Positions 38,191 through 48,008 of a stretch of 64,000 bases of DNA are shown here, in pieces. Origin of the DNA: Zoogloea sp. 1C4 (lineage in GTDB: Bacteria; Pseudomonadota; Gammaproteobacteria; Burkholderiales; Rhodocyclaceae); the NCBI RefSeq assembly GCF_009469605.1, contig NZ_SSXU01000020.1, positions 1-64,000 on the forward strand, read 5' to 3'. The stretch's first letter is position 1, and each line of letters opens with the position of its first letter. Made by a program: the position numbers and the translations under genes. The notes beneath the pieces are model-generated. The model was not told the origin of the DNA. It searched no databases and worked only from the letters and a program-made list of their open reading frames with translations.

Positions 38191-39741
38191 ATGGCTCTGG
38201 CTCTGAATGCTTCCCACCCGCTGGCATCGCGCGTAAAGGTGCTGATCGGCGTTGATCCCGCCACCGGCACCCTTGTCGACCTCGCCCGCACGGGCGTCAC
38301 CTTCACCCTCGATGCCGGTGTTTCCGGCTCGGTGGACACCCCTATCGGCAAGGGCATCCGCTGCACCGGATCGGGCACCGATTCGAGAGGTTTCAGCTTT
38401 ACCGACTTCTCGATCGCCACCCAGGTTGCCCACGAAGGCACCCTGTTCATCGTCGTCAGCAAGATGACGGGCTACGGCGGCAACGGCTCGCAACCCATCC
38501 GCCTGCCTGGCAGCACGCTGGCCTCCAACGCGATGATGGTCGGCTTCAGCCAGACCACCGGCAACGTGGGCCTCAACGACGGCAACCTGAGCAGCGCGCT
38601 CACCGAAATCAGCCCGACACGCAACATCGTTGGCGACAATCAGTGGCACTCCTTCGCCGTCCAGCAATGGAGCGCCGGCGGATGGACAGCCCTCAATGGC
38701 GCGCTGTTCATGGATGGCGTCGACACCGGCGTCGCCATGTCCAACAAACCCGCCGACCGGATGCACATCAACGGCTTTGCGCGGAACATGTCCACCTCGT
38801 GGGCGGGTGATTTTGTCTGGATGGCGTTTTTCGACAAGAAACTGACAGCCGCCGAGATCTCCGGCCTTCACACCAGCATCGGCGCCGGCAACGCCTTCGC
38901 GCTCGTCACGGGCAGCGGCGCTGTCGTCACGCCCCCTTCCGGCGTGGTGACGATTACCACCGTCACCCCGGCAACCACCAGCGCCAGCGTTGCGTACAGC
39001 TACAGCGCGTCGGATGCCACCGCTTACGAATATCGCCTCAATGGCGGCACGGCCGCAGCCCTCGGCGCTTCGCCTGCCACCCTTTCCGGCCTCACCGCCG
39101 GCACCACCTACACCCTCGAGATCCGCGCCACCAACGGTTCCGGCGCCAGCGCCTGGTCGGCCGCCCGCAGCTTCACGACCGCAGCCACTCCGCCGGCCGA
39201 CACCACGGCGCCGACCCTTGCTGGAACCATCACCATCAGCAGCCTTGGCTCCACCAGCTACACCGCGAGCTGGCCAGCAGCAACCGACAACGTCGCCGTC
39301 ACCGGCTACGAATACCGGATCAACGCCGCCTCAAGCTGGACATCCACCGGCACCGGGACGAGTGCGAACATTGCCGGCCGAACCCCGGGTGCCACCGACA
39401 CGTTTGAGGTCCGGGCCTACGACGCCGCAGGCAACCGCTCGGCAGCCCTCTCGAAAACCGTGACGCTCGCCGCTGCCGCAGCAGGTGGCCGGCTCTCGGT
39501 GGTTGATCCGCTCAAGAACAACGCCGGCGCGGTTCAAGCCAACCTGACCGGCATCATCGCGACGGTCCTCCGGGCGTCGGACTTCACCGCGGTCGCAACG
39601 GTTGCCAACTTGACGACGGGCAGCACCGGCATCCTCGCCAGCGTCACCCACGCCTCGATCGTCGCCGGCACCCAATATCACCTCGCTCTCAAGACAGCAG
39701 GAGGCGGCATCGGGATCACCGGGCCGATCACCGCAGCATGA
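38191..39741 (+). CDS. LamG-like/fibronectin type III protein, tail-fibre-like
   Basis: A 516-residue protein. The N-terminal 240 residues look like a concanavalin/LamG-type jelly roll (WHSFAVQQWSAGGWTALNGA; WAGDFVWMAFFDKKLTAAEI is the typical LamG ending). Two fibronectin type III domains follow (about 245-330 and 340-430, each with TTYTLEIRATN- or TDTFEVRAYD-like strands) and a short C-terminal beta domain. There is no signal peptide or LPXTG. This architecture is common in phage tail-tip and fibre proteins. It overlaps the next gene by four bases. Confidence 0.75.
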   Translation: MALALNASHPLASRVKVLIGVDPATGTLVDLARTGVTFTLDAGVSGSVDTPIGKGIRCTGSGTDSRGFSFTDFSIATQVAHEGTLFIVVSKMTGYGGNGSQPIRLPGSTLASNAMMVGFSQTTGNVGLNDGNLSSALTEISPTRNIVGDNQWHSFAVQQWSAGGWTALNGALFMDGVDTGVAMSNKPADRMHINGFARNMSTSWAGDFVWMAFFDKKLTAAEISGLHTSIGAGNAFALVTGSGAVVTPPSGVVTITTVTPATTSASVAYSYSASDATAYEYRLNGGTAAALGASPATLSGLTAGTTYTLEIRATNGSGASAWSAARSFTTAATPPADTTAPTLAGTITISSLGSTSYTASWPAATDNVAVTGYEYRINAASSWTSTGTGTSANIAGRTPGATDTFEVRAYDAAGNRSAALSKTVTLAAAAAGGRLSVVDPLKNNAGAVQANLTGIIATVLRASDFTAVATVANLTTGSTGILASVTHASIVAGTQYHLALKTAGGGIGITGPITAA

Positions 39742-40157
39742 GCATCCGCATCGACACCAATCCGCTGATTGTCGGCGCTGTCGTCGTCGGCACGCCGGGC
39801 CTTGGCGTGCGAGCCGAGACCATCCCCTCAAGCGGCGACAACGGCCCGTCCATCCTCTACAACGACATCGCCCTCCCCGCTGACGCCGGAAAGGAAATCC
39901 GCGCGCAGGTCACCACCTGGCCAAGCGGCGGAACGCTCGATATCGGCGAGGATGGCGGCTTCACCTACACCGGCCCCTCCGGCTCCTTCCGCTATCAGCT
40001 ATACGTGGATGGCGTCGCGGTCGGTGCCCCCGCAACCGTCACGCTCACCGTCGGCACGCCGCCGGCCGTTCTCCCCGGCTACCCCAACCCCGCCGACGTT
40101 CGCGCCGGCGTGGTGTACGGGCCGAACGGTGAGTACGTCGGCACGCTGGTGGTGTGA
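39738..40157 (+). CDS. Small phage-tail-like protein
   Basis: A 139-residue protein. The C-terminal stretch PNPADVRAGVVYGPNGEYVG followed by TLVV is a motif I associate with phage structural proteins, and the middle resembles an Ig/cadherin-like strand set. ATGA overlap with the FN3 gene shows coupling. It is the last gene of the cassette; tRNA-Pro follows 90 bp later. Confidence 0.65.
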   Translation: MSIRIDTNPLIVGAVVVGTPGLGVRAETIPSSGDNGPSILYNDIALPADAGKEIRAQVTTWPSGGTLDIGEDGGFTYTGPSGSFRYQLYVDGVAVGAPATVTLTVGTPPAVLPGYPNPADVRAGVVYGPNGEYVGTLVV

Positions 40158-40207
40158 CCCTTCATCCGCACCACCGCGCCTGGTTCTCGAATTTTGCTAA
40201 TGAGTAC

Positions 40208-40236
40208 TTGGCAAAGCGATTATCGATGTCTATAAT
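40208..40236 (+). promoter_or_regulatory. Promoter of tRNA-Pro
   Basis: TTGGCA and TATAAT boxes are separated by exactly 17 bp, a near-perfect sigma-70 promoter. The -10 ends 11 bp before the mature tRNA. Confidence 0.85.
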
Positions 40237-40246
40237 GCGCAGCTTG

Positions 40247-40324
<78 letters not shown>

Positions 40325-40334
40325 AAGAATCAAG

Positions 40335-40368
40335 CAAAAAAGGTCAGTCTTCGGACTGGCCTTTTTGC
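40335..40368 (+). terminator. Terminator of tRNA-Pro
   Basis: A GGTCAGTC-TTCG-GACTGGCC hairpin with an ultrastable TTCG loop and one G-T pair, followed by TTTTTG. It begins about 15 bp after the tRNA. Confidence 0.9.
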
Positions 40369-40387
40369 TTTGTTCCGCCGATCTCCC

Positions 40388-40652
40388 CTCCTCCCGTCCA
40401 AACCTGCTTCAACGCCTCCGCACTTCGATTCGACCTCCCCGAAGTATCTTCGGCACCGCCGGACGACGTTCGGCGCTGGCAAGCACACTTCGTCCCGCAG
40501 AGGACGTTGTTTGGTGACGCCAAACACACTTCGCCGCCGCCAAACTGTGTTCGTCGCGAGCGAGATTGAGTTTGGTGAAAAATATCGACGTTCGACAGTG
40601 CCAAACTGACGTCGGCGGCGAAAAAACAATCTTCCGCCGCGCGGAATCCTTA
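40388..40652. repeat. Degenerate tandem repeat array, period 20-21 bp (array 2)
   Basis: About 13 units fill the gap between the tRNA-Pro terminator and the FUSC gene. Starts were read at 40388, 40408, 40429, 40449, 40469, 40489, 40510, 40530, 40550, 40571, 40591, 40611 and 40632. Consensus is roughly TTCGnCgccGCCAAACnnac; the CCAAAC block occupies positions 11-16 in the units at 40388, 40510, 40530 and 40591. Individual units vary greatly. Mixed 20- and 21-bp spacing breaks any reading frame, so it is unlikely to be coding. Confidence 0.75.
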
Positions 40653-40782
40653 TTTTTACGGTGAGTGAGCTGCATCTCGGCCGTTTTTTTATACCTCTGC
40701 CGTGCAGGCCACGCTTTGCCCGTGACCATCTGCCCGAAGCGCGTTACCCTTGCTTCTCGCTCCCCGCAGATCACTCCCGACC

Positions 40783-41880
40783 ATGCCCCCACCGGCACCC
40801 CGCCGCCGCGCCATCGACTTCGTCCGTGACGAACTGCGCCAGCTTGTCACCATCAAGCCCAGCGACCGGCCGTGGCAGATGCCCTTTGCCGCAGCGCTGG
40901 CCAACGGGCTTCCGCTTTTCGTGGGGGCGTTTTTCGGGCATCTGGAGTACGGGTTGATCTCATCCCTGGGCGGGCTGGTGTTTCTGTACCTGCCGGAAAC
41001 CCCCATGGCCCACCGCATGGTGTCGCTGATGGCCACGGCTTTCGGGATGATCGCCTGCTACGCCCTGGGGGTGATGAGCCACCTCTTGCCGGCGGTGATG
41101 ACGCCGGTGCTCACCTTCATCGCCATCCTGGTGACGATGGTGTGCCGCTTTTACCGGGTGGGCGTGCCGGGCAGCCTGTTCTTCATCATGGCGGCGGCCA
41201 TCGGGGCCTATTCGCCGGGCGACATCCTGCAGATTCCCCAGAAGGTCGGGCTGATCGCCATGGGCAGCCTTCTGGCCTGCCTGATCGCCTTCTTCTACAG
41301 CCTGTTCATCCTCAGCCGGCGCGCACCAAAGCCGGTCGAGCCGATCCCGCCCGCCACCTTCGATTTCGTGGTCTTCGATTCGCTGGTGATCGGCCTGGCG
41401 GTGGGTTTGTCCCTCGCCCTGGCCCAGCTGCTGCAGATGGAAAACGCCTACTGGGTGCCGATCAGCTGTCTTGCGGTGATCCAGGGGATGTCGCTCCGGG
41501 CGGTGTGGGAGAAGCAGCTCCAACGCCTGCTGGGCACCGCCATCGGGCTGGTGCTCTCGTGGGCGCTGCTGTCGCTCCCGCTGGAGAAATGGAGCATCGC
41601 GGTGACGATCACCCTGCTGGCCTTCATCATCGAGACCGCCGTGGTGCGCCACTACGGCTTTGCGGCGATCTTCATCACCCCGCTCACCCTGCTGCTGGCC
41701 GAAGCCGGCAACCTGGGCCAGCTCGATCCAGGCACGCTGGTGCAGGCGCGCTTCCTCGATACGCTGCTGGGCTGTGCGGTCGGGCTCGCCGGGGGCGTGT
41801 GCCTGCACGACCCACGCGTCCGGAGCGCCATCGGCAGGCCCATCCGGCGCCTGCTGGGCGTCCGGCCCGATCTGCAGTGA
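40783..41880 (+). CDS. FUSC-family inner-membrane protein
   Basis: A 365-residue membrane protein with two blocks of about five hydrophobic segments and a charged middle segment (SRRAPKPVEP, near 190-200). This is the layout of the fusaric-acid-resistance/aromatic-acid-exporter-like (FUSC) family. It lacks the long cytoplasmic domain of full-length AaeB. The ATG at 40783 is chosen over a TTG at 40750. No membrane-fusion partner is adjacent. Substrate unknown. Confidence 0.82.
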   Translation: MPPPAPRRRAIDFVRDELRQLVTIKPSDRPWQMPFAAALANGLPLFVGAFFGHLEYGLISSLGGLVFLYLPETPMAHRMVSLMATAFGMIACYALGVMSHLLPAVMTPVLTFIAILVTMVCRFYRVGVPGSLFFIMAAAIGAYSPGDILQIPQKVGLIAMGSLLACLIAFFYSLFILSRRAPKPVEPIPPATFDFVVFDSLVIGLAVGLSLALAQLLQMENAYWVPISCLAVIQGMSLRAVWEKQLQRLLGTAIGLVLSWALLSLPLEKWSIAVTITLLAFIIETAVVRHYGFAAIFITPLTLLLAEAGNLGQLDPGTLVQARFLDTLLGCAVGLAGGVCLHDPRVRSAIGRPIRRLLGVRPDLQ

Positions 41881-42106
41881 GATCTCACGGGCCAATCCCC
41901 GTGGCCAACGCGCGCATCGTGCAACGCTGAAACAGCCGCAACGGCGCCCGGTCCAATCGGCGGACAAGTTCTGACGCTCCCGCAAGCTTGCCGAAAGGTT
42001 TTCTTCAAAGGCGTGTAAGGCGCGCTCAGGAGAATCTCGTGTTGCAGTCTGATAAAGCAGGGCAACACCGCTCCGAACGCCCATTCCCCACGAGAAACAC
42101 CGAGTC

Positions 42107-42922
42107 ATGACCCGGATCAACATACTGACGTATCACCGCGTCGGAGATTTCCCCCAGCGCATGCCCAGCCACCGCGGCCAGTATTGCCACGTGACGCGAT
42201 TCGAATCGCAGATGCAGATGCTGAGCCGCGCCGGTTACGCGGTGATCAGCCTCGACCAAGCGGCCGCAGGCCTGCGCGGCGAGACCGTGCTGCCGCCACG
42301 CCCGGTCGTGCTCACCTTCGACGATGGCTACGTGGATTTCCTCGAATATGCGGCCCCGATCCTCGACCGGCACGGCTACCCCGCCGTCGTCTATGCCGTT
42401 GCCGGGATGCTGGGCGAGACGTCGCAATGGGTCGCACCCGAGGGTTTGACACCGGCCCCGCTGATGACGGCCGCGCAGCTCCGGGAGGCGCAGTCGATGG
42501 GCTTCACCATCGGCTCCCACACCCTCAGCCACCCCAGGCTCGCCAGCCTCAAGACCCAGGCTGTCGTCGAGGAAGTGTCGGTCAGCAAGCGGATGCTCGA
42601 GGACGTGCTGGGCACCCGCGTCGACCACTTCTGCTATCCCTACGGCAGCCATGACATCCGCGCCGTCGAAGCGGCCGCCGATGCGGGCTACGTCACGGGC
42701 ACGACCTGCTTGCGCGCCATCGCCACGCCCGAGGACGACCTGCTCTCCCTGCCCCGCAAACCCGTGTCGCAAGGCAACACCGCGTTCGGCGTGCTGTGGA
42801 AGCTCCTCACCAAGAACACGCCCCGGTCGGCACCGATCCGGCGCGGCAAGCGGCCGGAAACGACGCTTCAGGATCGACGGATTGGCGAACACGGAATGGG
42901 GCCGTCAAGCGCCGGCGCGTAA
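42107..42922 (+). CDS. Polysaccharide deacetylase family protein
   Basis: A 271-residue NodB-homology (CE4) enzyme. Motif 1 is VLTFDDGYVDF (catalytic and metal Asp near 69-70), motif 2 IGSHTLSHPRL (two metal His, near 140-147), and motif 3 HFCYPYGSHD near 175. No signal peptide is seen, so it may act in the cytoplasm on a lipid- or sugar-linked precursor. It stands alone; no exopolysaccharide genes are nearby. Confidence 0.88.
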   Translation: MTRINILTYHRVGDFPQRMPSHRGQYCHVTRFESQMQMLSRAGYAVISLDQAAAGLRGETVLPPRPVVLTFDDGYVDFLEYAAPILDRHGYPAVVYAVAGMLGETSQWVAPEGLTPAPLMTAAQLREAQSMGFTIGSHTLSHPRLASLKTQAVVEEVSVSKRMLEDVLGTRVDHFCYPYGSHDIRAVEAAADAGYVTGTTCLRAIATPEDDLLSLPRKPVSQGNTAFGVLWKLLTKNTPRSAPIRRGKRPETTLQDRRIGEHGMGPSSAGA

Positions 42923-43302
42923 ACCCGGCTGAGGCCGGGCGCAGCACCGCCCGCGCCCCAGCCAGCCCTCTCCAGCGCTATCCTCACCCGCATCCCGGCG
43001 ACGTTTCCGCCCCGCCCATGCGACAATCGCGGCCGAAACCGACACCACCGGCCAGCGCCCGATCTGCACCCGCCGCCAGCCCCCATCAACCGGGCTTCCA
43101 TGACGGTCGATCCGCGAAACACACCGTGCCCCCGCTGGCCCGGATGGTCGTCGAGAACAAGGACTTTCCCAGGTACAGGCAGCACGGCCACCCGCGCATG
43201 CAGACGGGTCATGGCGTCATTTTCTGACCACGCCGCAGCCCACCGCACGCCCCGCCAGGGCCGCCGCACCACCGACACAGTTTCGTAAGCAGGATCAACG
43301 GC
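42923..43302. other. 380-bp gap before mutS, no gene supported
   Basis: GC-rich sequence with weak open frames on both strands. The minus-strand frame across it is continuous with the antisense of mutS and is not credible as a gene. The last 40 bp contain the mutS ribosome site (AGGA, 43291-43294). Confidence 0.4.
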
Positions 43303-45900
43303 TTGAGTAAGAAAACCGAGAAAATTCAGGGCCTCACGGACGACGAGATAAGCTCTCACACCCCGATGATGCAGCAGTACCTTCGCATCAAGCGGGATCA
43401 CCCGGACACGCTGCTCTTCTACCGGATGGGCGACTTCTACGAGCTGTTCTTCGAGGACGCCGAGAAGGCCGCGCGGCTGATGGACATCACCCTCACCACG
43501 CGGGGGGCGTCCGCCGGGCAGCCGATCAAGATGGCCGGCGTGCCCCATCACGCGGTCGAGCAATACCTCGCGCGACTCGTCAAGCTGGGCGAATCCGTGG
43601 TGATTGCCGAGCAAGTGGGCGACCCGGGCGCCACCAAGGGGCCGATGGAGCGCGCCGTGTCGCGCATCGTCACGCCCGGCACGCTCACCGACGCCGCGCT
43701 GCTCGACGACAAGGCCGACGCGCCGCTGCTGGCGGTCAATCTGCATCGCGGTGTGCTGGGCCTCGCGTGGCTCAACCTCGCCAACGGTGACTTCCGGGTG
43801 CTCGAATGCGATGCGCCCCAGCTCGCCGCCCAGTTCGAGCGCCTGCGCCCGGCCGAGGTGCTGATCCCCGATGGCCTGCGCCTGCCGCTGCTGGATCAGC
43901 TCGCCCCCAGCCTGCGCCGGCTGGCCGACTGGCAGTTCGACGCCGAAACCGCCCGCCGCCTGCTCACCACCCATTTTGGCACCCGTGATCTGGCCGGCTT
44001 TGGCGCCGACGAGATGCCCGTGGCCCTGGCCGCCGCGGCTGCACTCTTCGACTACGCCCGCGCCACCCAGCGCCAGGCCCTGGCCCACATCACCGCGCTC
44101 ACCGCCGAGCGCGATTCGGCCTACCTGCGCCTCGACGCCGCCACCCGGCGCAACCTGGAGCTCACCGAAACCCTGCGGGGCGAGGCTGCGCCCACCCTGC
44201 TGTCGCTCCTCGACACCTGCGCCACCAGCATGGGCTCGCGCTGGCTGCGCCACGCGCTGCACCACCCGCTGCGCGACCGCAGCATCGCCGCCCATCGCCA
44301 TGCAGCAGTGGCCGAGCTGGGCGAAGGCCCGGCCGAGATCACCCGTCGCGTGCTGCGCGGCGTGTCGGACGTGGAGCGCATCACCGCCCGCGTGGCCCTG
44401 CGCAGCGCCCGTCCGCGGGATCTTTCGGCACTGCGCGACAGCCTCGGTCGCCTCGCCGAACTCCGCGCCGCCCTCGGCACGCCCCAGGCGCCGCTGCTCC
44501 AACGGATGATGGAAGAGCTCGCCACGCCGGAGGCCGCGCTCGACCTGCTCGTCGCCGCCATCGCGCCCGAGCCGTCCACGGTGCTGCGCGACGGCGGCGT
44601 GATCGCCGAAGGCTTCGACGCCGATCTCGACGAGCTGCGCGGCATCCAGACCAACTGCGGCGCCTTCCTGCTGGAGCTCGAAGCCCGCGAGCGCGAACGC
44701 ACCGGCGTGCCCAACCTCAAGGTCGAGTTCAACCGCGTCCACGGCTTCTACATCGAAATATCGGCCGCCAATGCTGCCAAGATCGAGCTGCCCGACGACT
44801 ACCGCCGCCGCCAGACGCTCAAGAACGCCGAGCGCTTCATCACGCCCGAGCTGAAAGCCTTCGAGGACAAGGCGCTGTCCGCCCAGGAGCGCGCCCTCGC
44901 CCGCGAGAAGCTGCTCTACGAAGAGGTGCTCGACAAGCTCGCCGCCGACATCCCGCGCTTCCAGCGCATCGCCCGGGCCTGCGCGGTGCTGGACGGCCTG
45001 TCGGCCTTCGCCGAAGCCGCCGCCCGCTACGGCTACGCCCAGCCGCAGTTCTCGGATCAGCCCGGCATCGAGATTGTCGCGGGCCGTCACCCGGTGGTCG
45101 AACGGCAGGTGGAGAACTTCATCGCCAACGATTGCCGGCTTGATCCGACCCGCCGGATGCTGCTCATCACCGGCCCCAACATGGGCGGTAAATCGACCAC
45201 CATGCGGCAGGTCGCGCTCATCGTGCTGCTCGCCCATGTGGGCTGCTTCGTGCCGGCAAGCGCCGCGCGGATCGGGCCGGTGGATGCGATCTTCACCCGC
45301 ATCGGCGCGTCGGACGATCTGGCCTCGGGGCGTTCCACCTTCATGGTCGAGATGACCGAGGCGGCCAGCATCCTCCATGGCGCCACCGACCAGAGCCTGG
45401 TGCTGATGGACGAGATCGGCCGCGGCACTTCCACCTTCGACGGCGTGGCGCTGGCCGTTTCGATCGCCCGCCACCTGCTCGAGAAGAACCGCTGCTGGAC
45501 GCTGTTCGCCACCCACTACTTCGAGCTCACCCGCCTCGCCCAGGATTACCCCGAGTGCGCCAACGTGCATCTGGATGCGGTCGAGCACAACCACGGCATC
45601 GTCTTCCTGCACGCGCTGGAAGAAGGCCCGGCCAGCCAGAGCTACGGGATCGAGGTGGCGGCCCTCGCCGGCATCCCCGGCACCGTCGTCCGCGACGCCA
45701 AGCGCCGCCTGCGCGCGCTGGAGAACCGCGAGATCAGCGGCGGCCCCCAGGCCGACCTGTTCGCCAGCCTGCCGCCCGAGGAGCCCGAGACCATGTCGCA
45801 CCCGGTGCTCGGCGCCCTGGCCGACATCGACCCGGACGCCCTGACCCCGCGGGAAGCCCTCGAAGCCCTGTACGAACTCAAGCGCCTGGGCGCCGGATGA
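43303..45900 (+). CDS. mutS: DNA mismatch repair protein MutS
   Basis: An 865-residue mismatch-recognition ATPase. The mismatch-wedging Phe-X-Glu is in GDFYELF (Phe45, Glu47), domain I follows [10 protein letters not shown], and the ATPase domain has Walker [10 protein letters not shown] near 624, Walker [14 protein letters not shown] near 700 and ATHYFEL near 735. The start is TTG at 43303 ([10 protein letters not shown]), because the conserved HTPMMQQYL block begins only 19 residues in and an AGGA site precedes it; no upstream ATG is in frame. The next gene overlaps its stop. Confidence 0.96.
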   Translation: MSKKTEKIQGLTDDEISSHTPMMQQYLRIKRDHPDTLLFYRMGDFYELFFEDAEKAARLMDITLTTRGASAGQPIKMAGVPHHAVEQYLARLVKLGESVVIAEQVGDPGATKGPMERAVSRIVTPGTLTDAALLDDKADAPLLAVNLHRGVLGLAWLNLANGDFRVLECDAPQLAAQFERLRPAEVLIPDGLRLPLLDQLAPSLRRLADWQFDAETARRLLTTHFGTRDLAGFGADEMPVALAAAAALFDYARATQRQALAHITALTAERDSAYLRLDAATRRNLELTETLRGEAAPTLLSLLDTCATSMGSRWLRHALHHPLRDRSIAAHRHAAVAELGEGPAEITRRVLRGVSDVERITARVALRSARPRDLSALRDSLGRLAELRAALGTPQAPLLQRMMEELATPEAALDLLVAAIAPEPSTVLRDGGVIAEGFDADLDELRGIQTNCGAFLLELEARERERTGVPNLKVEFNRVHGFYIEISAANAAKIELPDDYRRRQTLKNAERFITPELKAFEDKALSAQERALAREKLLYEEVLDKLAADIPRFQRIARACAVLDGLSAFAEAAARYGYAQPQFSDQPGIEIVAGRHPVVERQVENFIANDCRLDPTRRMLLITGPNMGGKSTTMRQVALIVLLAHVGCFVPASAARIGPVDAIFTRIGASDDLASGRSTFMVEMTEAASILHGATDQSLVLMDEIGRGTSTFDGVALAVSIARHLLEKNRCWTLFATHYFELTRLAQDYPECANVHLDAVEHNHGIVFLHALEEGPASQSYGIEVAALAGIPGTVVRDAKRRLRALENREISGGPQADLFASLPPEEPETMSHPVLGALADIDPDALTPREALEALYELKRLGAG

Positions 45901-46865
45901 TGCGCCCCGCCCTGCTCCGCCGCCTGCTCGCCGGCTTCGCCCTTGCCCTTGCGGGCGGCACGGCGCTGGCTGCGGAGGGCTTCGCCTTCGGCCTCTTCGG
46001 CGACACGCCCTACAACGGCTTCGAGCGCCGCCACCTGCCGCTGCTCATCGCCCAGATGGACGCCGAGCCGCTGGCCTTCGTGGCCCACGTGGGCGACATC
46101 AAGGCCAGTAGCGAGCGCTGCGACGACACGCTGTACGCGGCCCGGCTGGCGGATTTCCAGGCCAGCTACCACCCCTTCGTGTTCGTGCCCGGCGACAACG
46201 AATGGACCGACTGCAACCGGCGCGCCGCCGGCGGCTACGATCCGGTCGAGCGCCTGGCCCGGCTGCGCCAGCTCTTCTTTGCCGATCCGCGCAGGAGCCT
46301 CGGTCGCAACCCGATGCCCGTCGAGAGCCAGGCGGATGATCCGGCCTTTGGCAAATGGATCGAGCACCAGCGCTGGCAGAAAGGGCCCGTGCTGTTCGCC
46401 ACCCTCAACGTGCCGGGCAGCGACAACAACTTGGGCCGCGCGGCGGGCCCGTCGGAGGAGTTCATCCAGCGCTCGGCGGCCGTCAAGGCCTGGGTGGCGG
46501 ATGCCTTCCGGCTGGCGCGGGAAAAGAAGCTGGAGGGCGTGGTGCTGATCCAGCAGGGCAACCCGGATCTGGAGGATTTCAGCGCCGGCCGGCCCAACCG
46601 GGCCTATCGGCAGCTGCTGGATCAGCTCCTCGCCGAGACCCGCAGCTTTGCCGGCGAGGTGCTGTTCGTGCACGGGGACACCCACGTGCACCGCATCAAC
46701 CAGCCCCTGGCCGACCCGGCCAGCGGTGCGCTGGTGGAGAACTTCACCCGCGTGGAAACCTTCGGCTCACCCTTCATGGGCTGGGTGAAGGTGGACGTGA
46801 CGCCGGGAGCGAAGCCCCTGTTCCGCTTCGACTCCCGGCACTATTCGCCGGGTACGAACAATTGA
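45897..46865 (+). CDS. Secreted metallophosphoesterase-like protein
   Basis: A 322-residue protein with a signal peptide ([19 protein letters not shown]). The mature part has calcineurin-like motifs: [16 protein letters not shown] (metal Asp), [10 protein letters not shown] (GDN) and [12 protein letters not shown] (GDxH). It is predicted to be a periplasmic phosphohydrolase of unknown substrate. The start overlaps the mutS stop (ATGATG), so it is likely co-transcribed. The ATG at 45900 is an equal alternative. Confidence 0.82.
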   Translation: MMRPALLRRLLAGFALALAGGTALAAEGFAFGLFGDTPYNGFERRHLPLLIAQMDAEPLAFVAHVGDIKASSERCDDTLYAARLADFQASYHPFVFVPGDNEWTDCNRRAAGGYDPVERLARLRQLFFADPRRSLGRNPMPVESQADDPAFGKWIEHQRWQKGPVLFATLNVPGSDNNLGRAAGPSEEFIQRSAAVKAWVADAFRLAREKKLEGVVLIQQGNPDLEDFSAGRPNRAYRQLLDQLLAETRSFAGEVLFVHGDTHVHRINQPLADPASGALVENFTRVETFGSPFMGWVKVDVTPGAKPLFRFDSRHYSPGTNN

Positions 46866-46867
46866 GC

Positions 46868-47170
46868 TTACTGCTGGACGGGGCGCAGCCGGGCCTGGAC
46901 GCGCTCCAGCGCCCGCCGCACGCCTTCCGCCGCGGCCTCGACGCCGTCGATGGCCGCCGCTTCCTGCACCACGTGGTAGTGCAGCACCAGCAAGCCGCGC
47001 ATCTTGTCCCAGGCGAGCTGGTTGGTGACATTGCACAGGCTGGTGTCGCCCCGCAGCACGGCCTCGGCCACGCCGGGCTCCAGCAGATGCACGTCGCACA
47101 GCTGGGCCAGCCGGGCGATCTCGAGGTCGATGGATTCCAGCTCGTGATTGAAGTTTTCGAAGGTGCTCAT
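46868..47170 (-). CDS. Small helical protein of unknown function
   Basis: A 100-residue protein starting MSTFENFNHELESIDLEIARL. It is almost entirely predicted alpha-helix with heptad-like leucines and two cysteines (near 24 and 46). GGAAAC lies just upstream of the ATG. It is convergent with the phosphoesterase gene (3 bp apart) and divergent from the spermidine-synthase-like gene. I do not recognise the family. Confidence 0.65.
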   Translation of the reverse strand: MSTFENFNHELESIDLEIARLAQLCDVHLLEPGVAEAVLRGDTSLCNVTNQLAWDKMRGLLVLHYHVVQEAAAIDGVEAAAEGVRRALERVQARLRPVQQ

Positions 47171-47242
47171 GATCGGTTTCCTTGAATCGCGCCGCCGCAA
47201 GACCGGCGCCGTCGCTGCGTTGCAGCATACACCTGTTCGACC

Positions 47243-48007
47243 ATGAATAACGACATCGACATCAGCGAGGAAGGCGGCGTCCGCTACCTGCACTTTGGCT
47301 CCGACTGGGTTCAGGGCGCGATGCGCATCCGCAAGCCGGATGCCCTCGAGCTCGACTACACCCGCGAGATGATGGCCGGCCTGCTGCTGCGCGATGCGCC
47401 GTGGCCGGCCCGGGTGCTGCTGATCGGCCTGGGCGCCGGTTCGCTCGCCAAGTTCGTCCACCGCCACCTGCCCCAGGCGCAGGTCACGGTGGTGGAGATC
47501 CTGCCCGAAGTGCACGCGGTGGCGAGCCAGTTCTTCCGCCTGCCGGATGAAGACGAGCGGCTGCGCGTGGTGATCGGCGACGGCGCGGCCTTCGTGGCCG
47601 AGGACGACACCCAGTGGGATCTGATCGCGGTGGATGGCTTCGACAGCAAGGCCAGCGCCGGCGCGCTGTCGGGCCAGCCGTTCTACGAAGCCTGCCGCGC
47701 CCGGCTGTCGGACCAGGGGCTGCTGTCGGTCAATCTGTTTGGCCAACTGCGGGGCTTCAAGACCCAGCTCCAGCGCATCCGCAAGGCCTTTGGCGGCCGG
47801 GTGCTGGCGCTGCCCGAGGTGGCCAGCGGCAACGTGGTGGCCTTTGCGACCACCGGCGCAGCGGTTGAACTGAGCCTTGCCACCCTGCGGGAGCGGGCCA
47901 AGGCGCTGAAGGATGCGACGGGGCTTGATCTCGCCCCGACGATCCGCCGGATGGAGAAATCCGGCACTTATTGGGACAAGAGCGCAGACAAGACCGTCCG
48001 GCTCTGA
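47243..48007 (+). CDS. Spermidine synthase-like protein
   Basis: A 254-residue protein of the polyamine synthase/fused-MFS-synthase-like methyltransferase fold. The SAM/dcSAM site is VLLIGLGAGSLAKF (near 56-69), with VTVVEILPEV near 85 and DLIAVDGFD near 127. It lacks the tight GGGDG of true SpeE, so aminopropyl transfer is not assured. Monocistronic; convergent with liuE, 1 bp apart. Confidence 0.82.
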   Translation: MNNDIDISEEGGVRYLHFGSDWVQGAMRIRKPDALELDYTREMMAGLLLRDAPWPARVLLIGLGAGSLAKFVHRHLPQAQVTVVEILPEVHAVASQFFRLPDEDERLRVVIGDGAAFVAEDDTQWDLIAVDGFDSKASAGALSGQPFYEACRARLSDQGLLSVNLFGQLRGFKTQLQRIRKAFGGRVLALPEVASGNVVAFATTGAAVELSLATLRERAKALKDATGLDLAPTIRRMEKSGTYWDKSADKTVRL

Positions 48008-48008
48008 T

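Noticed and set aside
42868-45801. 977-residue minus-strand frame antisense to mutS
   Set aside because: mutS on the plus strand is unambiguous; long antisense frames are common at this GC content.
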